Positions 23,801-35,265 are shown, counted from the first letter of the stretch. The stretch is 64,000 nt of DNA from Hygrocybe punicea (GCA_963556145.1 OY744464.1:7539508-7603507), one strand, 5' to 3'. Program-made: numbers and translations. Notes: generated from the letters alone by a model not told the origin.

Positions 23801-24530
23801 GGAGCTGTGTTACGATAGGGGAATTTGTCTTTAAATCTGTCCTATCTGCGAGCTGGTGAGTATTGATAGAGCGTGGCCGCACTCATCGAACCTGTGTTTA
23901 CCTTTATACCAGACAACACAAGGGGAAAATAAAGAATTTTGGGCAGTACTTTGTGACCGAACATGTGACTCGGAAATCCCCGAAGCTCTGAGCATAAATA
24001 GTCAATCTCTCAGCGAATTTCGGTAGGCACGCAACAACAAAAAAAGTCGGCAATGGACAGCTGTGGCTGAGCCAGGATAACTACAGTCATGAGTGATAAC
24101 TTAGCTATCTAACCCCAATGGTAGTCCTAAGCTTAAAGAATGATAGACAGACCTTTGTAGAATATTTCCTGAAGGAATGAATACTAGTTGGTATTGTCAG
24201 GTAATTTCTTTGTGAAGTACTGGTAGTGTGGCCAATTCATATGTTCATTTAGATACACATCAAAAATCATGTGGTTATTGGTCCTTAGGTGGTTCCTTTT
24301 TTGGAGTTGACTAGCACACACAGGTGGCTCAGATCTCTTCCAGAAATTCTACAACACTATTATAAGCTAAAACAATGTCCTCAGAAGTTTTAGGTACCAT
24401 ATTTACAGTAGGACCATGATTATTGGGGTCAGGTAGTCAAGTTCTTCTTGCTCATAATTGGCTCAGCAACAGCTGCCCAGCAATGGTGGACATTTTTGTT
24501 TGGTTGCAGCCTACCATTCAAAATCCACTG
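23801..24530. other. Upstream region of MYND gene, no gene seen
   Basis: About 730 bp with no supportable coding frame. It includes possible promoter sequence for the minus-strand MYND gene, but no clear TATA or CAAT arrangement was assigned. Confidence 0.3.
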
Positions 24531-24532
24531 TA

Positions 24533-24827
24533 AGATAGGCCTCATTCAAACACAACTACTTGTGACAATGTGTGACACTCATGTACTCTCTGCCATTTAG
24601 ACATATTACATTTTGATTGAAAATTTTGCTTTGTTTGTAGGCAGAAACCAGACTTGTTTTTGTATCTCCTGCCTGAGAGTTGTTTTGGGCATAATTTGAC
24701 ATGATTCTCAGGAGCAATAAAGTGTATTTTCAGACTATAGAAGGAGATGGGCATTTGGTCAGTTTTACCTACCAAGCATGACAATTTTCATCACAGTGAT
24801 TTGGTTGTATTTGAATGAGGCCTATCT
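24533..24827. mobile_element. MITE with TA flanks
   Basis: Inverted ends AGATAGGCCTCATTCAAACACAAC (left) and its near-perfect reverse complement (right, one mismatch over about 27 bp), flanked by TA on both sides (24531-24532 and 24828-24829). It is about 295 bp long and non-coding. The TA flank suggests a Tc1/mariner-like origin. The termini resemble those of the larger foldback element at 56411-56848 (TAAGATAG(A/G)CCTCAT). Confidence 0.75.
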
Positions 24828-24834
24828 TACTACA

Positions 24835-25065
24835 AAAAGATTCAGGTAAGGCTTGCTCTTTGTATCATCAGAGAAGCTCATGACTGTAGAATATGTTTAG
24901 ATGAATAGTTGTAATATTCAAAAAGATTGAGCATACAAGTAGTTACAGCTACTTATTTGCAAATCTATGGGTCCCAGCCACAAATACAAACAATAAACAT
25001 GTCTGGCAAAGTAGGGAGTTTCACACCTTACAGCTTATCTTTTCCATAAGACATGGGCCAGCTGA
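24835..25065. other. Spacer, nothing recognised
   Basis: Unique AT-rich sequence between the MITE and the second 44-bp array. No feature is supported. Confidence 0.3.
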
Positions 25066-25069
25066 GATG

Positions 25070-25560
25070 GACAATTCCCACTCAAAGTGGGCCAGCCGAT
25101 CTTGGCCAACCCATATCTTTTCCCAAGACACATGGCTTGGCCGAGACATACAGCCTGCCAGCAGCTGTGGGTTGGCCAACCATGGCATATTTTGCCCAAC
25201 CAGGTGGGGGTTTTGGCTAGCAATCAGCTTGCATATTTTCGCTGGCCATCAGGCCTGGGTTTGCTGGTGCTGCAGCATATGTTGGCTGGCAAGCATGGGT
25301 TGGCCAACCCACTTGTATATTTTGGCTGGCCAGGAAGCCTGGGTTGGTTGACCCATTTGCATATTTTGGCTGGCCAGGAAGCATGGATTGGCTGACTCCT
25401 TGGCATACTTTGGCCGGGCATCAAGCATGGGTTGGCTGACACTTTGGCATATATTGGCTGGCCATCAAGTATGAGTTGGCTGAGCAGCAGGGAAATTTGG
25501 CAGGCCATCAAGCATGGGTTGGCCAACCACTGGCATATCTTGGCCAGACAGCCATTGTTG
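25070..25560. repeat. 44-bp minisatellite array B
   Basis: The anchor GCATGGGTTGGC and its variants occur at 25253, 25293, 25337, 25381, 25425, 25469 and 25512, intervals of 40,44,44,44,44,43. The unit is roughly TATTTTGGCTGGCCATCAA plus GCATGGGTTGGCCAACCCACT; TTGGCCAA/TGGCCA palindromes recur in every copy. More diverged copies extend back to about 25070. The open frames on both strands (Trp/Gly/Ala-rich) are repeat artefacts. Confidence 0.9.
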
Positions 25561-26139
25561 GTTGGCAGATGGTTATCCTCCAGTTGGTCAGGAATATCAG
25601 TTGATCAGTTGCTTCTGATGAACTACATCTTCTGTCATAATATTTATTAATCCATCTTGTTGACAAATGCAGTTTCCACTTGTGCTATCATATTTGTCCA
25701 CATCACCATTTGTTTTTCTGCATAACAAATGTCCCCCCTCAATCCCTGACCAACTTTGTCATGACATGCTTCCCATTGCAATTTCTGGTGTTGCAGCCAA
25801 TGATAGTGTTACCCATTTCTAACTTGACAGTTTGCAATTCTTTGCACCACTGATCATATCTGGGCTTTCCACAGAGTCAGTTTACATGATACACTGCATA
25901 GCAGTAAGATCTTCCATGAATGGCTGTAAGAAAGCCATTTACATTCCTGCATCCAATAATTTTCCCCAGTGCTTTTCCTATTTTTCATCCTCCAGATCCA
26001 GGGCAACTTGTGACTCCTCTGGCCCACTCTATTCTCCTCAAGCATATCACCACTCATCTTAATATTGTCCTACCTCAGCACTTTGAAATGATCCAGAATA
26101 TCTGCACTCCCACCTTGATTGACCAAGGCTCGATCAGCC
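25561..26139. other. Non-genic stretch
   Basis: No recognised gene. Plus-strand open sequence at 25920-26150 (PPDPGQLVTPLAHSILLKH...) runs up to the solo LTR and could be a decayed coding fragment, but no family is evident. Confidence 0.25.
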
Positions 26140-27789
26140 TGTTACGGATCGCTTCTACAGCGGGCTCCGGCAACAATCAACTTAACTAGGGATCGGATTC
26201 CAGAGGAGAGGACAGCAGTTTTCATTGTTGCTTATAGCTAAGACAACACTGCTAAGAGGGGGGATTCATGGTACAATGTCATTGCGAACCGTGGGGGTTA
26301 CCCAAGATAAGGGGGTCTGCCCCAAGAACCAGACTAAACGTAAGGAAAGGAAAAGAAGAAAAAGTCCGAACCAACAACAAGGACAGTAGATATAGTGAAT
26401 GGACTTGAGGGGAAGTAAATGGGAATTCAACCATGAAGCTACAACATGTCCAACTACACCATGTTTTCACCATGAGGCGGACATGAGGCGTCCTCATGTC
26501 GATGTTCTCGCGATCCAACTGGAGGCCTGGGTGTCATTGAGGATAGAAGAGGTCCGGATGACTCGGATGATTTGTCATCGGATCATGTGACAAGCAGAAT
26601 TGCCAATTCGGGGTCTACACTTGCTGTGACAGGCAAGTGTGCAGTTTGGCAAATGCGTTGCATGGTCGGGTCAAAGATGGGTATCGTCCAGTGTGGGGTT
26701 GGCAATGAGAATGTCTTGAGGTAGCATGGATATAGCGGCAAGGTTGGTATGAAAGAAAATGAAGGAATGTATAGAGGAAAAAACCAACTGGGACAATGGG
26801 CTAGTCGAGGTCAGACATATGAACAGCATAAGCTGTACCGGATGACGATGTCTGTTGATGACATATCGAGGAGCGGTGTCTTGTCCTGTTTGTGGAACAA
26901 GAAGGTCCACTTGATGTCGGTATTCGTCCAAGAAAGGGTATCATTGTAAACGAGTGTGGGAGATATCAAGGTTATAGATGGAAAAGGTTAAATGAATGTG
27001 GGTCCAGGTTTCGAGTCATGGCACGAGTGACAAGCTGTGGGAACAAGTCGTCGGGTACTGCATTGAAGCGGTGTCGTGCGAACAATATGCGATAGGGGTT
27101 GGTTCACTGTTTGGGTAGTCGTATGGTCTGTGGTCGAAGTCCAAAAGAATGTGCTTCGGCAATGGTCGGATTAGAGAGAACAGTGAAATGTCCCGTGATC
27201 GAGGATTGTCCAGGGCATGCGTGCAGGTGAGGAATGTCGTCGGATCGTCAGGGAGGATAATGGTAGGCACAGAATACGAAAGTGGAAACCATATATCCGG
27301 GAATGGCAATTGTCAATTACGTGTCGAGATATTGTTGAGGTGGAAGTCAGAAGTATCAATGGTGGAAGGGTTTTGATGCCGATGCCAAAGATAGATCATA
27401 ACAAAGTAGAAACCGATCAGGAAGGTGATGGCAATGCTGCCAATAACAATTACAGTAATGAGCTGTGTCGGGAGTACAGCCATTGTGAATCGGTTTGTCG
27501 TGGGATGAAGTCAACAATATGTCAGGGCGAGGGAAAAGACAATAGCGATGATGTCCGTCGGCAAGGAGACTATTCGGGTACAGCAAGGTAACGTGGGGAT
27601 GTGTCCATGGTCGGTCTGGATTGTTCTAGAAGAAGAAAGGAAGAAAAGAGAACAAGGACAAGAATAAACAACAATGTCCAAAAGAAGACAAAAGGTAAAG
27701 GGGAACGAAAAAGGAAGGTATGGTAAAGTGGAATCGTCATCGCGGGTAATGGAGTCGGGATCGGAGTTGCGGAGTTGAAAAACGTAACA
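26140..27789 (-). mobile_element. Solo LTR of a Gypsy-type family (1.65 kb)
   Basis: On the minus strand it begins TGTTACG (27789) and ends GATCCGTAACA (26140), the classical TG..CA ends with a 6-bp inverted TGTTAC/GTAACA. AGCC directly flanks both sides (26136-26139 and 27790-27793), compatible with a 4-bp target duplication. Most of its length is similar to 36930-38517 on the plus strand. It has no gag or pol. Its last ~40 bp (TTGTTGCCGGAGCCCGCTGTAGAAGCGATCCGTAACA, quoted in pieces) resemble the LTR end of the Gypsy element at 28165-35260, so the families are related. The many open frames inside are not coding for anything recognisable. Confidence 0.75.
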
Positions 27790-28159
27790 AGCCTGCCTGT
27801 AGCTTGTTGCATATTTGCCAACTTTTTGCTGGATGGTATGCATATTGTCCCATGCTTGAGTCTTCTCCTCCTGACTATTTGCTCTATAGACAGATGTTTG
27901 AAAGATTACCATTTTCTCACCCAGTGTCATCCTCAAGTTTTCCAAACAGTTGTTTGCTTGCCCCACCCTGAGTTCCACCTCCTGCACCGCCAAATTTTCC
28001 AAATGCAGCCTAGCACATTTCTCAACTCCCAGGGTAGACAGCATAGTGAGTTGACAGTGTTCTGGCCATTCTGCATCACTGTCATCATTATGTCACCCTC
28101 CTCATCCAAATCCATAATCCAGTCATCAGCATTGGATTTACAATTGACCAAATTACAGT
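27790..28159 (-). pseudogene. KDZ-like transposase C-terminal fragment
   Basis: A minus-strand frame reads DDSDAEWPEHCQLTML, then STLGVEKCARLHLENL, VELRVGQANNCLENLRMTLG, TQAWDNMHTIQQKV, YRQACYVFQLR. The pattern of a short acidic lead, ...A..E..LR.GQAND.L..LR..L..., then a helical tail is what I associate with the C-terminal region of agaricomycete KDZ (Kyakuja-Dileera-Zisupton) transposases; this is family recall, not a search. The fragment is cut at 27789 by the solo LTR and at 28160 by the Gypsy element, so both inserted into the same older transposon. Confidence 0.5.
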
Positions 28160-28164
28160 CATCC

Positions 28165-28745
28165 TGTTACTTTTCACCCCAATCTAACCCTCACTTCTGA
28201 CCCCATTTCAGACTCTACATCCCACAACGATGTCATAACCTGGGTCCAGAACATTATTGACAACAATCGAAGACGGTATCCCAATCCATATGATTATCCT
28301 CATCACCCGATCACCACCAATGAATCCCCAATGTCACACATGCTCATACAGGCACTCAATAATACTGCACAACATAACCACCGGATCAGCTGTCTGCTGA
28401 CACCAGACCCGCAACGCAGCCGTTGGCCACCACATTGGCACCCCAAAATGTGTAGACCACGAAGTACACCAAGACGCTGTTCATCTCAGAGCTTATCCTC
28501 CTCGCAGCCACACATGACGAAGAAGCTGACCCTAAAGTCGTTCGATTAGTATATAATCATGGACATTCGTAGTCAGTAATCTTTAAGTTTAGTCTAGCTA
28601 CTCTTCCCCTGACCACTACCAGAAATCCAGACTCCCCCCTTCTCTCCCCTTCTCTTTACTATTGTTTGTACTCGCTTCATATCTTAAACATCCTCGTTTG
28701 GTTTGTTGTTGCCGGAGTCCGCTATAGGAACAGCGATCCGTAACA
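28165..28745 (+). repeat. 5' LTR of Gypsy element 1
   Basis: 581 bp, TGTTAC..GTAACA, preceded by the target duplication CATCC. It is the same length as the 3' copy and differs from it mostly by transitions (for example CAACGATG here against CAACAATG). It contains an open frame (up to 28549) equivalent to the tail of the ORF3 candidate. Confidence 0.95.
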
Positions 28746-28983
28746 TAAGACTAAACTTTCTCTACTCCGTCGACACCAAACCAAGACATCCTGATGATAC
28801 TGAACCCCAGACTCAGACCAAGACGACGAGTATCACCTCGCACCCAAAACGTCAGATTCCTCCGACGACAACTTCGACCATTTCGCCACAACACAGACTA
28901 CCTTCCGATCTGTGCCTTTCCCCTCATCATCATTTCCTACTCCAACAACTACTTCTTATAATCAAACTCAACCACAAACAAGA
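28746..28983 (+). other. Leader of Gypsy element 1
   Basis: Untranslated leader between the 5' LTR and the first gag ATG (28984). It starts TAAGACTAAAC; no TGG-type primer-binding site is evident directly after the LTR, so the priming tRNA (or self-priming) is unresolved. Confidence 0.5.
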
Positions 28984-29933
28984 ATGTCAGGTCAAACATC
29001 TGGAGAAACTCACGAAACCCAAGACACCATTACCACTACATCACCTGCAGCCCCGTCACCTCCAAAATCTCATATTGCTCTGCCGGCTAAATATGATGGA
29101 AACAAAGAAGGATTCAAGACATTCATCCAAGGAGCATTCATCTACATCCGAGCCAACGCAGCCGCTTTTGACTTGGAAGAAAAGCAGATCCTTTTTATCC
29201 TCTCGTATTTGCAAGGAGGACTTGCTGGACGATGGGCAGATGAGTACATCGACATTGCCTTGGAGCACTCCCCCATCAACTTCGGAACCATGAGCGACTT
29301 CCTTAAAGAATTCAAATGACATTTCGAGAAACCGGACCAGAAGACGTGATGACGAAGTTGAATGATTTACATCAAGGAAAAATAACAGCCAATGAATTTT
29401 GGATCGAATTTGATACTCTCTGGCGCATCACTGGACTTAATGAAATTCTGAATGAGAGCTATCTCATTCAGCTCATTGAATTACATATGAACAAGCCCTT
29501 GATTGACCAGATCTATACAGGCATGACCATCCCAACCACCGTTGAGGAATGGTGAGAACAGACAGTCAAACTTGATCAGCAATGGTGACGTCGCCAGGAC
29601 CAGATATGGTCCATGAACACAACGACAACGAAAACACGATACAATCCTGTCACAACAACTCCTTGTCCTCAGACATCGACACCTCACCCTCAGTTGGAAT
29701 CTGTACCAATGGATGTCGACACCCGACGAACCCAACCAAAACAGCAAACGTTTACACGTTTGATGGATGAACAACGACAAGAGTGTATGAAGAAAGGAAT
29801 TTGTTTCAAATGCCGACAACCTGGACATGTTTCACGTAACTGTCCAGAACAGCAAGGACGACAGCAGGTTCATTCAATGCAAACAATACCACAGATGACG
29901 AAACAACAAGAAGATGACGGCAAGGACGCCTGA
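28984..29933 (+). pseudogene. gag: gag of Gypsy element 1 (broken)
   Basis: Starts MSGQTSGETHETQ and contains the retrotransposon gag core (LPAKYDGNKEGFKTFIQGA, LSYLQGGLAGRWADEYI). A frameshift near 29317-29330 moves reading to a second frame (PEDVMTKLNDLHQGKITANE). TGA stops occur there at 29553-29555 and 29586-29588, both explainable as CGA to TGA. The frame continues to a CCHC zinc knuckle (CFKCRQPGHVSRNC at about 29803-29844). Gag normally packages the element RNA. Dead as it stands. Confidence 0.85.
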
Positions 29934-30112
29934 ATCACAGCATTGATGGATGAATTAACAGCATTGAAGTTGAAGCAAGAGGGTTTTTAAGGAAGCGACA
30001 TGAAGCGCAGGAGGCCACGATCACATGACTCGAGAATGATGTACTTGTATGTAAACAATTCAACAATGTATTCACCAAACTCAAAGTCCTCCACAATGAC
30101 CTGAAACAAACA

Positions 30113-33100
30113 ATGAAACCAGAGCTGAAAGAGAAAAGTAACACGTGGCGAGATACCCATGTTACAGACGAAAAAGATAGGACAGTTCCCCCAAAAGAGA
30201 AAAGAAAGACAACGATCGAGTCAGAATTCAATGCAATGGAAACAATCATTGCCATTCGCTCAACTACAATGGGTTACGCCCTCAATCTTCCACATGACTT
30301 TGATATCCATGAACAATGGACAGAAAAGATTTCACCAGGATTAGTCCTTTCACTCAATCGATGGTCAATTGATGAAGCAGTACAATGGCTGGTACAGAAC
30401 ATGCCACAAGATTCACCACAAGAACCATGGACATTGGAACCAATAAGAGCCATGACACAAAAAGATTCTGAACTTTGTATGGCGTTATTGGTCCACAGCT
30501 TTATTTCTGTTACACAGGACGGACGACAATACCCCATGATAAGTTTGATTGATTGTGGTTGTACCATCTGTGCCATCGATATTGGTTATGTCAAAGCCCA
30601 TAATATCCCGATGAAACCATACCTGAACCCATTCAATTCATATATGAGTGATGGAACAACCGAAGACAGGACAGATCACAGAATATTGCGAGTTACAAAT
30701 GTGTCTTGGAGACCATCAAGAATTACTTCGTTTCGCAGTAATGACATTGGCAAAAATGGATATTTTCCTTGGGTATGATTGGCTCAAGAAACATAACCCA
30801 GAAATTGATTGGCGCGAAAACGAGATCAAGTTCTCACGATGTCTTTCTGGTTGTGGTAAGCCATCAACAATACGATCAACTGAATTCAATACTGTGGTTT
30901 TGGAACGACCTCTTTGGTTCAGCCAAGTGATGGAAGAAACAATGGACCCGGTTCATTCATGACAAAGTCAACAGAACTTGCAATAAAAGCACAAGAACAA
31001 CAGAAGGAAAAGACGTTCGAAGAGTTGGTTCCTGCAACATACCATGAATACCGTGATGTTTTCAAACCATCCAGTTTTGATGAATTACCGGCACGAAAAC
31101 CATGGGATCATGCTATCACCCTGAAACCAGATGCACCAGACCATCATGATTGCAAACTATATCCATTATCACCAATTGAAAAACAAGATCTCGATAAATT
31201 CCTTGATGAAAATCTGAAAACAGGACAAATCCGACCATTGAAATCACCTTATGCTTCTCCTTTTTTCTTCGTATCAAAAAAGGATGCTGCTGAGTGACGA
31301 CCAATACAAGATTATCGTTGGTTAAATTCATGGACAGTTGATGACAAGTACCCATTACCACTGATCAACGACATCATCAATCAATTAGCTGATGCCAAAT
31401 ACTTTACAAAACTTGATGTACGATGGGGATTTAACAAAGTCCATATCAAAGAAGGTGATGAACATAAAGCCGCCTTCTTGACACCGAAAGGCTTGTTTGA
31501 ACTGACAGTCATGTTCTTTGGCCTGAAGAATTCACCACCAACATTCCAACGATTGATGAACCACGTTTTCCATTATGAAATATGTGAAGGATGGTTGTTG
31601 GTCTATATGGATGACATCCTGATCTTCTCAAAGTCCCTCGAGGAAAATCAGAAGCAAACGAAACAAGTGCTAAAGATCTTCTGCGAAAACAATCTATTCC
31701 TGAAGCCAAAGAAATGTACGTTCGATAAAGAAAAAGTCAATTACCTCGGACTTATCGTCGGAAATGGCCAAGTCCAAATGGACCCAATCAAAACCAATGC
31801 TATTACTGATTAGCCTGTCCCAACAAATCAAACCGAACTACAACGATTTATTGGTTTTTTAAACTTCTATCATTGTTTTGTTGAAAACTTCTCACAGATC
31901 GCAAGTCCATTACACAAATTGATAGGAAAAGCAAAATGGGATTGGACAGAAGAACAACAAAACGCATTCGATTGTCTAAAGACTATCATAACAACCGATC
32001 CAATTCTCATCTTACCCGTCCTGGACAAAAGGTTTACCATCAAATGTGATGCATCAGATTATGCAATCGGTGCTATCTTGTCCCAAGAACAATCCAACAG
32101 TCTTTTCCACCCTGTGGCTTATATGTCGACGACAATGACACCAGCTGAATGAAACTACCAAGTCTTCAACAAAGAACTACTCGCAATCATATGGAGTTTT
32201 GAGGAGTGGCGACAATTCCTCCTCGGTGCAAAAGAACAAATCGACATCTTCACCGATCATCGTAATTTAGAATATTATCGGAAACCACAAGATCTCACCC
32301 AACGACAGGCTCGTTGGATTGCATTCCTACAGGACTATAACTTCCATTTATTATATCGCAAAGGCTCACAAAATAAGAAAGCCGATCTCCTTTCGCGTCG
32401 AGTTGATCATAAACCAAAAGAAATGGACAACAAAGCTATGATTGGTCTCCCTGATTTACTTTTTATTCCACCAGAACAATCAATTTGACAAATACTCCAT
32501 ACGTCTCCCATGTACAATAACATTATTTCCTTACACCACGACAACCCCATCGCAGGACATCCAGGTCGCAACAAAACAATCGAATTGATTTCACGAACAT
32601 CGACATAGCCAACCATCCGGGAGGATGTTGAACGATACATCAATGGTTGTGCCAAATGTCAACAAAACAAACCACGACGTGGAAAACAACTCGGACAGCT
32701 CTTCCCTCACGATTGGTCCCCTACTGGAATCACATGGCTTTGACATCATTTTGGTTGTTGTTGATAAACGATCGAAACATCCCATCTTCATTGCCACAAA
32801 CATGACATTAACATTGGAAGGATGGGCACAATTGTTCCGTGATCACATTTTCAAACGCTTTGGCATGCCATGCTTTGTCATCTCAGATTGTGGTTCTGTT
32901 TTCATCTCACGCTTCATCACTGAATTATATTCTTTGATTGGTATCAAAGGACGACCCACGACAGCATATCATCCATGTGCTGATGGACAAACGGAACGGA
33001 TGAATCAAGAACTTGAAATCTTCCTTCGTTTTTTCACCAATTATCAACAAGACGACTGGCATGAATGGCTCGCCCTTGCAGAGTTTGTTTTGGCCAATCA

Positions 33101-34216
33101 TGAATCATCCACAATTAAAACTTCTCCTTTCTTCACCACACAGGGACAACATCCATGGACTGGTCTTGACCTCGATACACATGCTCCTATCGCAAATGAA
33201 GCTGTCAATGATTTCATTACACAAATGGACTATACAACAAAAAATCGGTAAAATCGCAGATGTCACAAGACAGACAATGAAGGATAAATACGACAGTCAT
33301 GTTAAAAATATTGTCTTTTCCCCTGGTGACAAATTCTGGCTGAATGGAAAGAATTTAACCACAGACCGTCCAAGCAAAAAACTTGACAATCAAAAGTTCA
33401 GCCCATTCACCATCCTCGACAAAATCGGTTTGTCATCGTACAAACTGAAACTACCAAAAGCCTGGAAGATCTTTCCTGTATTCAACGTTGCCCTCCTTTC
33501 CCCATTCCAACCTCCTTCTTCCACCATCCAACAAAAATACCATCTTCGACCTCCTCCCGAAATCATCGATAATGACGACCATTACGAAATAGAACATATC
33601 CTCAATTCCGCATTCATCATAACAAATTATATTATTTAGTACACTGGCTCGACTATCCCCGTGATGAAGATTCCTGGATCCCTGCCACCGAAACTACATA
33701 TTGCCAGGATCTCGTCGACGATTTCCATAAATTACATCCCCGTGCTCCTTCTTCTTTATCTCTTCATTCTCTTTTCACTCTTTCCCCTTCCATTATCCCT
33801 CCTTTTTCTTCCTCTTCTATTCTACTTGCCATCTACCCACATAATGCCGACCTTATTCTTAATGGTTCAAAAAACCACGAATTCCGAAAATATCTCTTTC
33901 CTCCCAGCATCACACACGCTTACATCTATGAAACTGCCCCTGTTGATGCCATTACATCTATCATCGAAATTTCTTCCCCCGTCATCGCCCCTGCCCAGAT
34001 CGTCGACATCACTGGTTTTGGCAACCTCGATTTCAACTCTCGCAAAAAGTCCTGTCCTTACACTTTCCCAATTGTCCATTGTTATTGCCTTCCATCACCA
34101 ATCCCCTCCACCACCCTTTCCCATCAATATGACATCACAACCCCACACCGTTTCTCCCTCCTTCCTTCCTCGTTTATCCAAGATCACCCCATCAACCCTG
34201 ATCACCTCGTGTATTA
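30113..34216 (+). pseudogene. pol: pol of Gypsy element 1 with chromodomain and ASCH-like tail
   Basis: Domains in order: protease (ISLIDCGCTICAID near 30540, D-C-G in place of the usual D-S/T-G), a frameshift near 30650-30690, and RT (YMDD at 31604-31615, from about 31090). RNase H follows (IKCDASDYAIGAIL, TDHRNLEYY), then the integrase HHCC finger (HHDNPIAGHPGRNK...CAKCQQNKPRRG) and core (ISDCGSVF, QTERMNQELE). Stops are at 31295, 31811, 32150, 32486, 32606 and 32741, all compatible with C/T or G/A transitions. A deletion/frameshift at about 32705-32712 removes the first part of the integrase core. A 1-bp deletion near 33608 breaks the chromodomain (YEIEHILNS | LYYLVHWLDYPRDEDSW). The frame then stays open to TAG at 34214-34216, encoding an ASCH/PUA-like domain. 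Confidence 0.9.
33819..34170 (+). other. ASCH/PUA-like domain coding segment
   Basis: In the frame of the chromodomain (33627, phase 0) the reading stays open for about 196 codons. After a Ser/Leu-rich linker it gives LLAIYPHNADLILNGSKNHE, FRKYLFPPSITHAYIYETAP, VDAITSIIEI and GFGNLDFN. The pattern ...P..A..IL.G.K..EFRK......YIY.T.PV.AI..I.EI is the core of ASCH-type PUA-like RNA-binding domains as I know them. The link to pol is direct (same frame, no stop), although the chromodomain itself has a 1-bp deletion upstream. A search of the translated segment against ASCH/PUA-like profiles would decide. Confidence 0.6.
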
Positions 34217-34299
34217 GTTTTGCCAACCCTAAACTATCTTCTTTATATATACCGTTTTCTTTTCTTTCTTTCTTCTTCGCCCCTTGCCTTTTTACTCCC

Positions 34300-35064
34300 A
34301 TGTCTGCCTCTGCTGTCTTTCTCCCTTCTTCCCCTTATTACCATCTTCTTCCTCCTCATTTCCATATTCCATGTTCCAAACGTCGCTTCTGTGACCGCGA
34401 TGTCTGTTTCGCCGTCGACTTGATGCCTCCTTCTTCCTTTGGCTCCATCCATCCCATGTCATCCATCGCTCATCTTGGCATCGACCCTTTCTTCGCCCCC
34501 CATGCCTTCTACTCCGCACATCCCATTGGACCCCCCCCTCCTGCTGTTCCTCCAACTGTTCCTATTTTGTTTTCCAATGATCCCATTGACCCTTACTGCG
34601 AGTTCATCGACTGTGCCACCGTGTATGACTCTGTGTTCCCTCTGGTTAATCGGGATGATTCCCCTTGTTCTGGGGGTATTGTTACTTTTCACCCTGATCT
34701 AACCCCTGCTTCCGACCTCGTTTCAGACTCTACATCCCACAACAATGTCATAACCTGGGTCCAGAACATTATTGACAACAATCGAAGACGGTATCCCAAT
34801 CCATATGATTATCCTCATCACCCGATCACCACCAATGAATCCCCAATGTCACACATGCTCATACAGGCACTCAATAATACTGCACAACATAACCACCGGA
34901 TCAGCTGTCTGCTGACACCAGACCCGCAATGCAGCCGTTGGCCACCACATTGGCACCCCAAAATGCATAGACCACGAAGTACACCAAGATGCTGTTCATC
35001 TCAGAGCTTATCCTCCTCGCAGCCATGCATGACGAAGAAGCTGACCCTAAAGTCGTTTGATTAG
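34300..35064 (+). CDS. Candidate ORF3 reading into the 3' LTR
   Basis: An open frame of 254 codons from ATG 34300 to the stop at 35062-35064, of which the last ~385 nt lie inside the 3' LTR. The first half is Pro/Ser/Phe-rich. The second half has ordinary-looking composition (NDPIDPYCEFIDCATVYDSV, then SHNNVITWVQNIIDNNRRRY). Frames upstream of 34300 in this phase are open too but overlap the chromodomain and are pyrimidine-rich, so I start at 34300. It lacks stops although pol next to it has many. No family is recognised. It may be a real third gene, or chance in C/T-rich DNA. Confidence 0.35.
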   Translation: MSASAVFLPSSPYYHLLPPHFHIPCSKRRFCDRDVCFAVDLMPPSSFGSIHPMSSIAHLGIDPFFAPHAFYSAHPIGPPPPAVPPTVPILFSNDPIDPYCEFIDCATVYDSVFPLVNRDDSPCSGGIVTFHPDLTPASDLVSDSTSHNNVITWVQNIIDNNRRRYPNPYDYPHHPITTNESPMSHMLIQALNNTAQHNHRISCLLTPDPQCSRWPPHWHPKMHRPRSTPRCCSSQSLSSSQPCMTKKLTLKSFD

Positions 35065-35260
35065 TATATAATCATGGACATTCGTAGTCAGTAATCTTTA
35101 AGTTTAGTCTAGCTACTCTTCCCCCGACCGCTACCAGAAATCCAGACTCCCCCCTTCTCTCCCCTTCTCTTTACTATTGTTTGTACTCACTTCATATCTT
35201 AAACATCCTCGTTTGGTTTGTTGTTGCTGGAGTCTGCTATAGGAACAGCGATCTGTAACA
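34680..35260 (+). repeat. 3' LTR of Gypsy element 1
   Basis: 581 bp, TGTTAC..GTAACA, followed by the target duplication CATCC (35261-35265). A G-run (TGGGGGTAT at 34671-34679) is the only polypurine-like tract before it. Confidence 0.95.
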
Positions 35261-35265
35261 CATCC

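Larger units (their letters stand above)
28165..35260 (+). mobile_element. Ty3/Gypsy chromovirus, degenerate but full length
   Basis: Two 581-bp LTRs (28165-28745 and 34680-35260) start TGTTAC and end GTAACA. A perfect 5-bp target duplication CATCC flanks the whole unit (28160-28164 and 35261-35265). The order gag zinc knuckle - protease - RT (YMDD) - RNase H - integrase (HHCC, DDE) - chromodomain places it in the Ty3/Gypsy chromoviruses. The LTRs differ mainly by C/T and G/A transitions. Gag and pol are broken by several stops and small frameshifts. The integrase is followed by a chromodomain and then by an ASCH/PUA-like domain, described separately. It inserted into a KDZ-like remnant. Confidence 0.95.

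Noticed and set aside
26279..27786. Multiple 60-124 codon open frames within the 26-kb solo LTR
   Set aside because: Not shared as conserved frames with the sister LTR at 36.9-38.5 kb and no family signature.
33661..34299. Upstream part of a 467-codon frame overlapping the chromodomain, with a long hydrophobic Leu/Phe stretch that could be called an env-like membrane protein
   Set aside because: The overlapping frame encodes the chromodomain and ASCH-like segment; the hydrophobicity comes from C/T-rich DNA.
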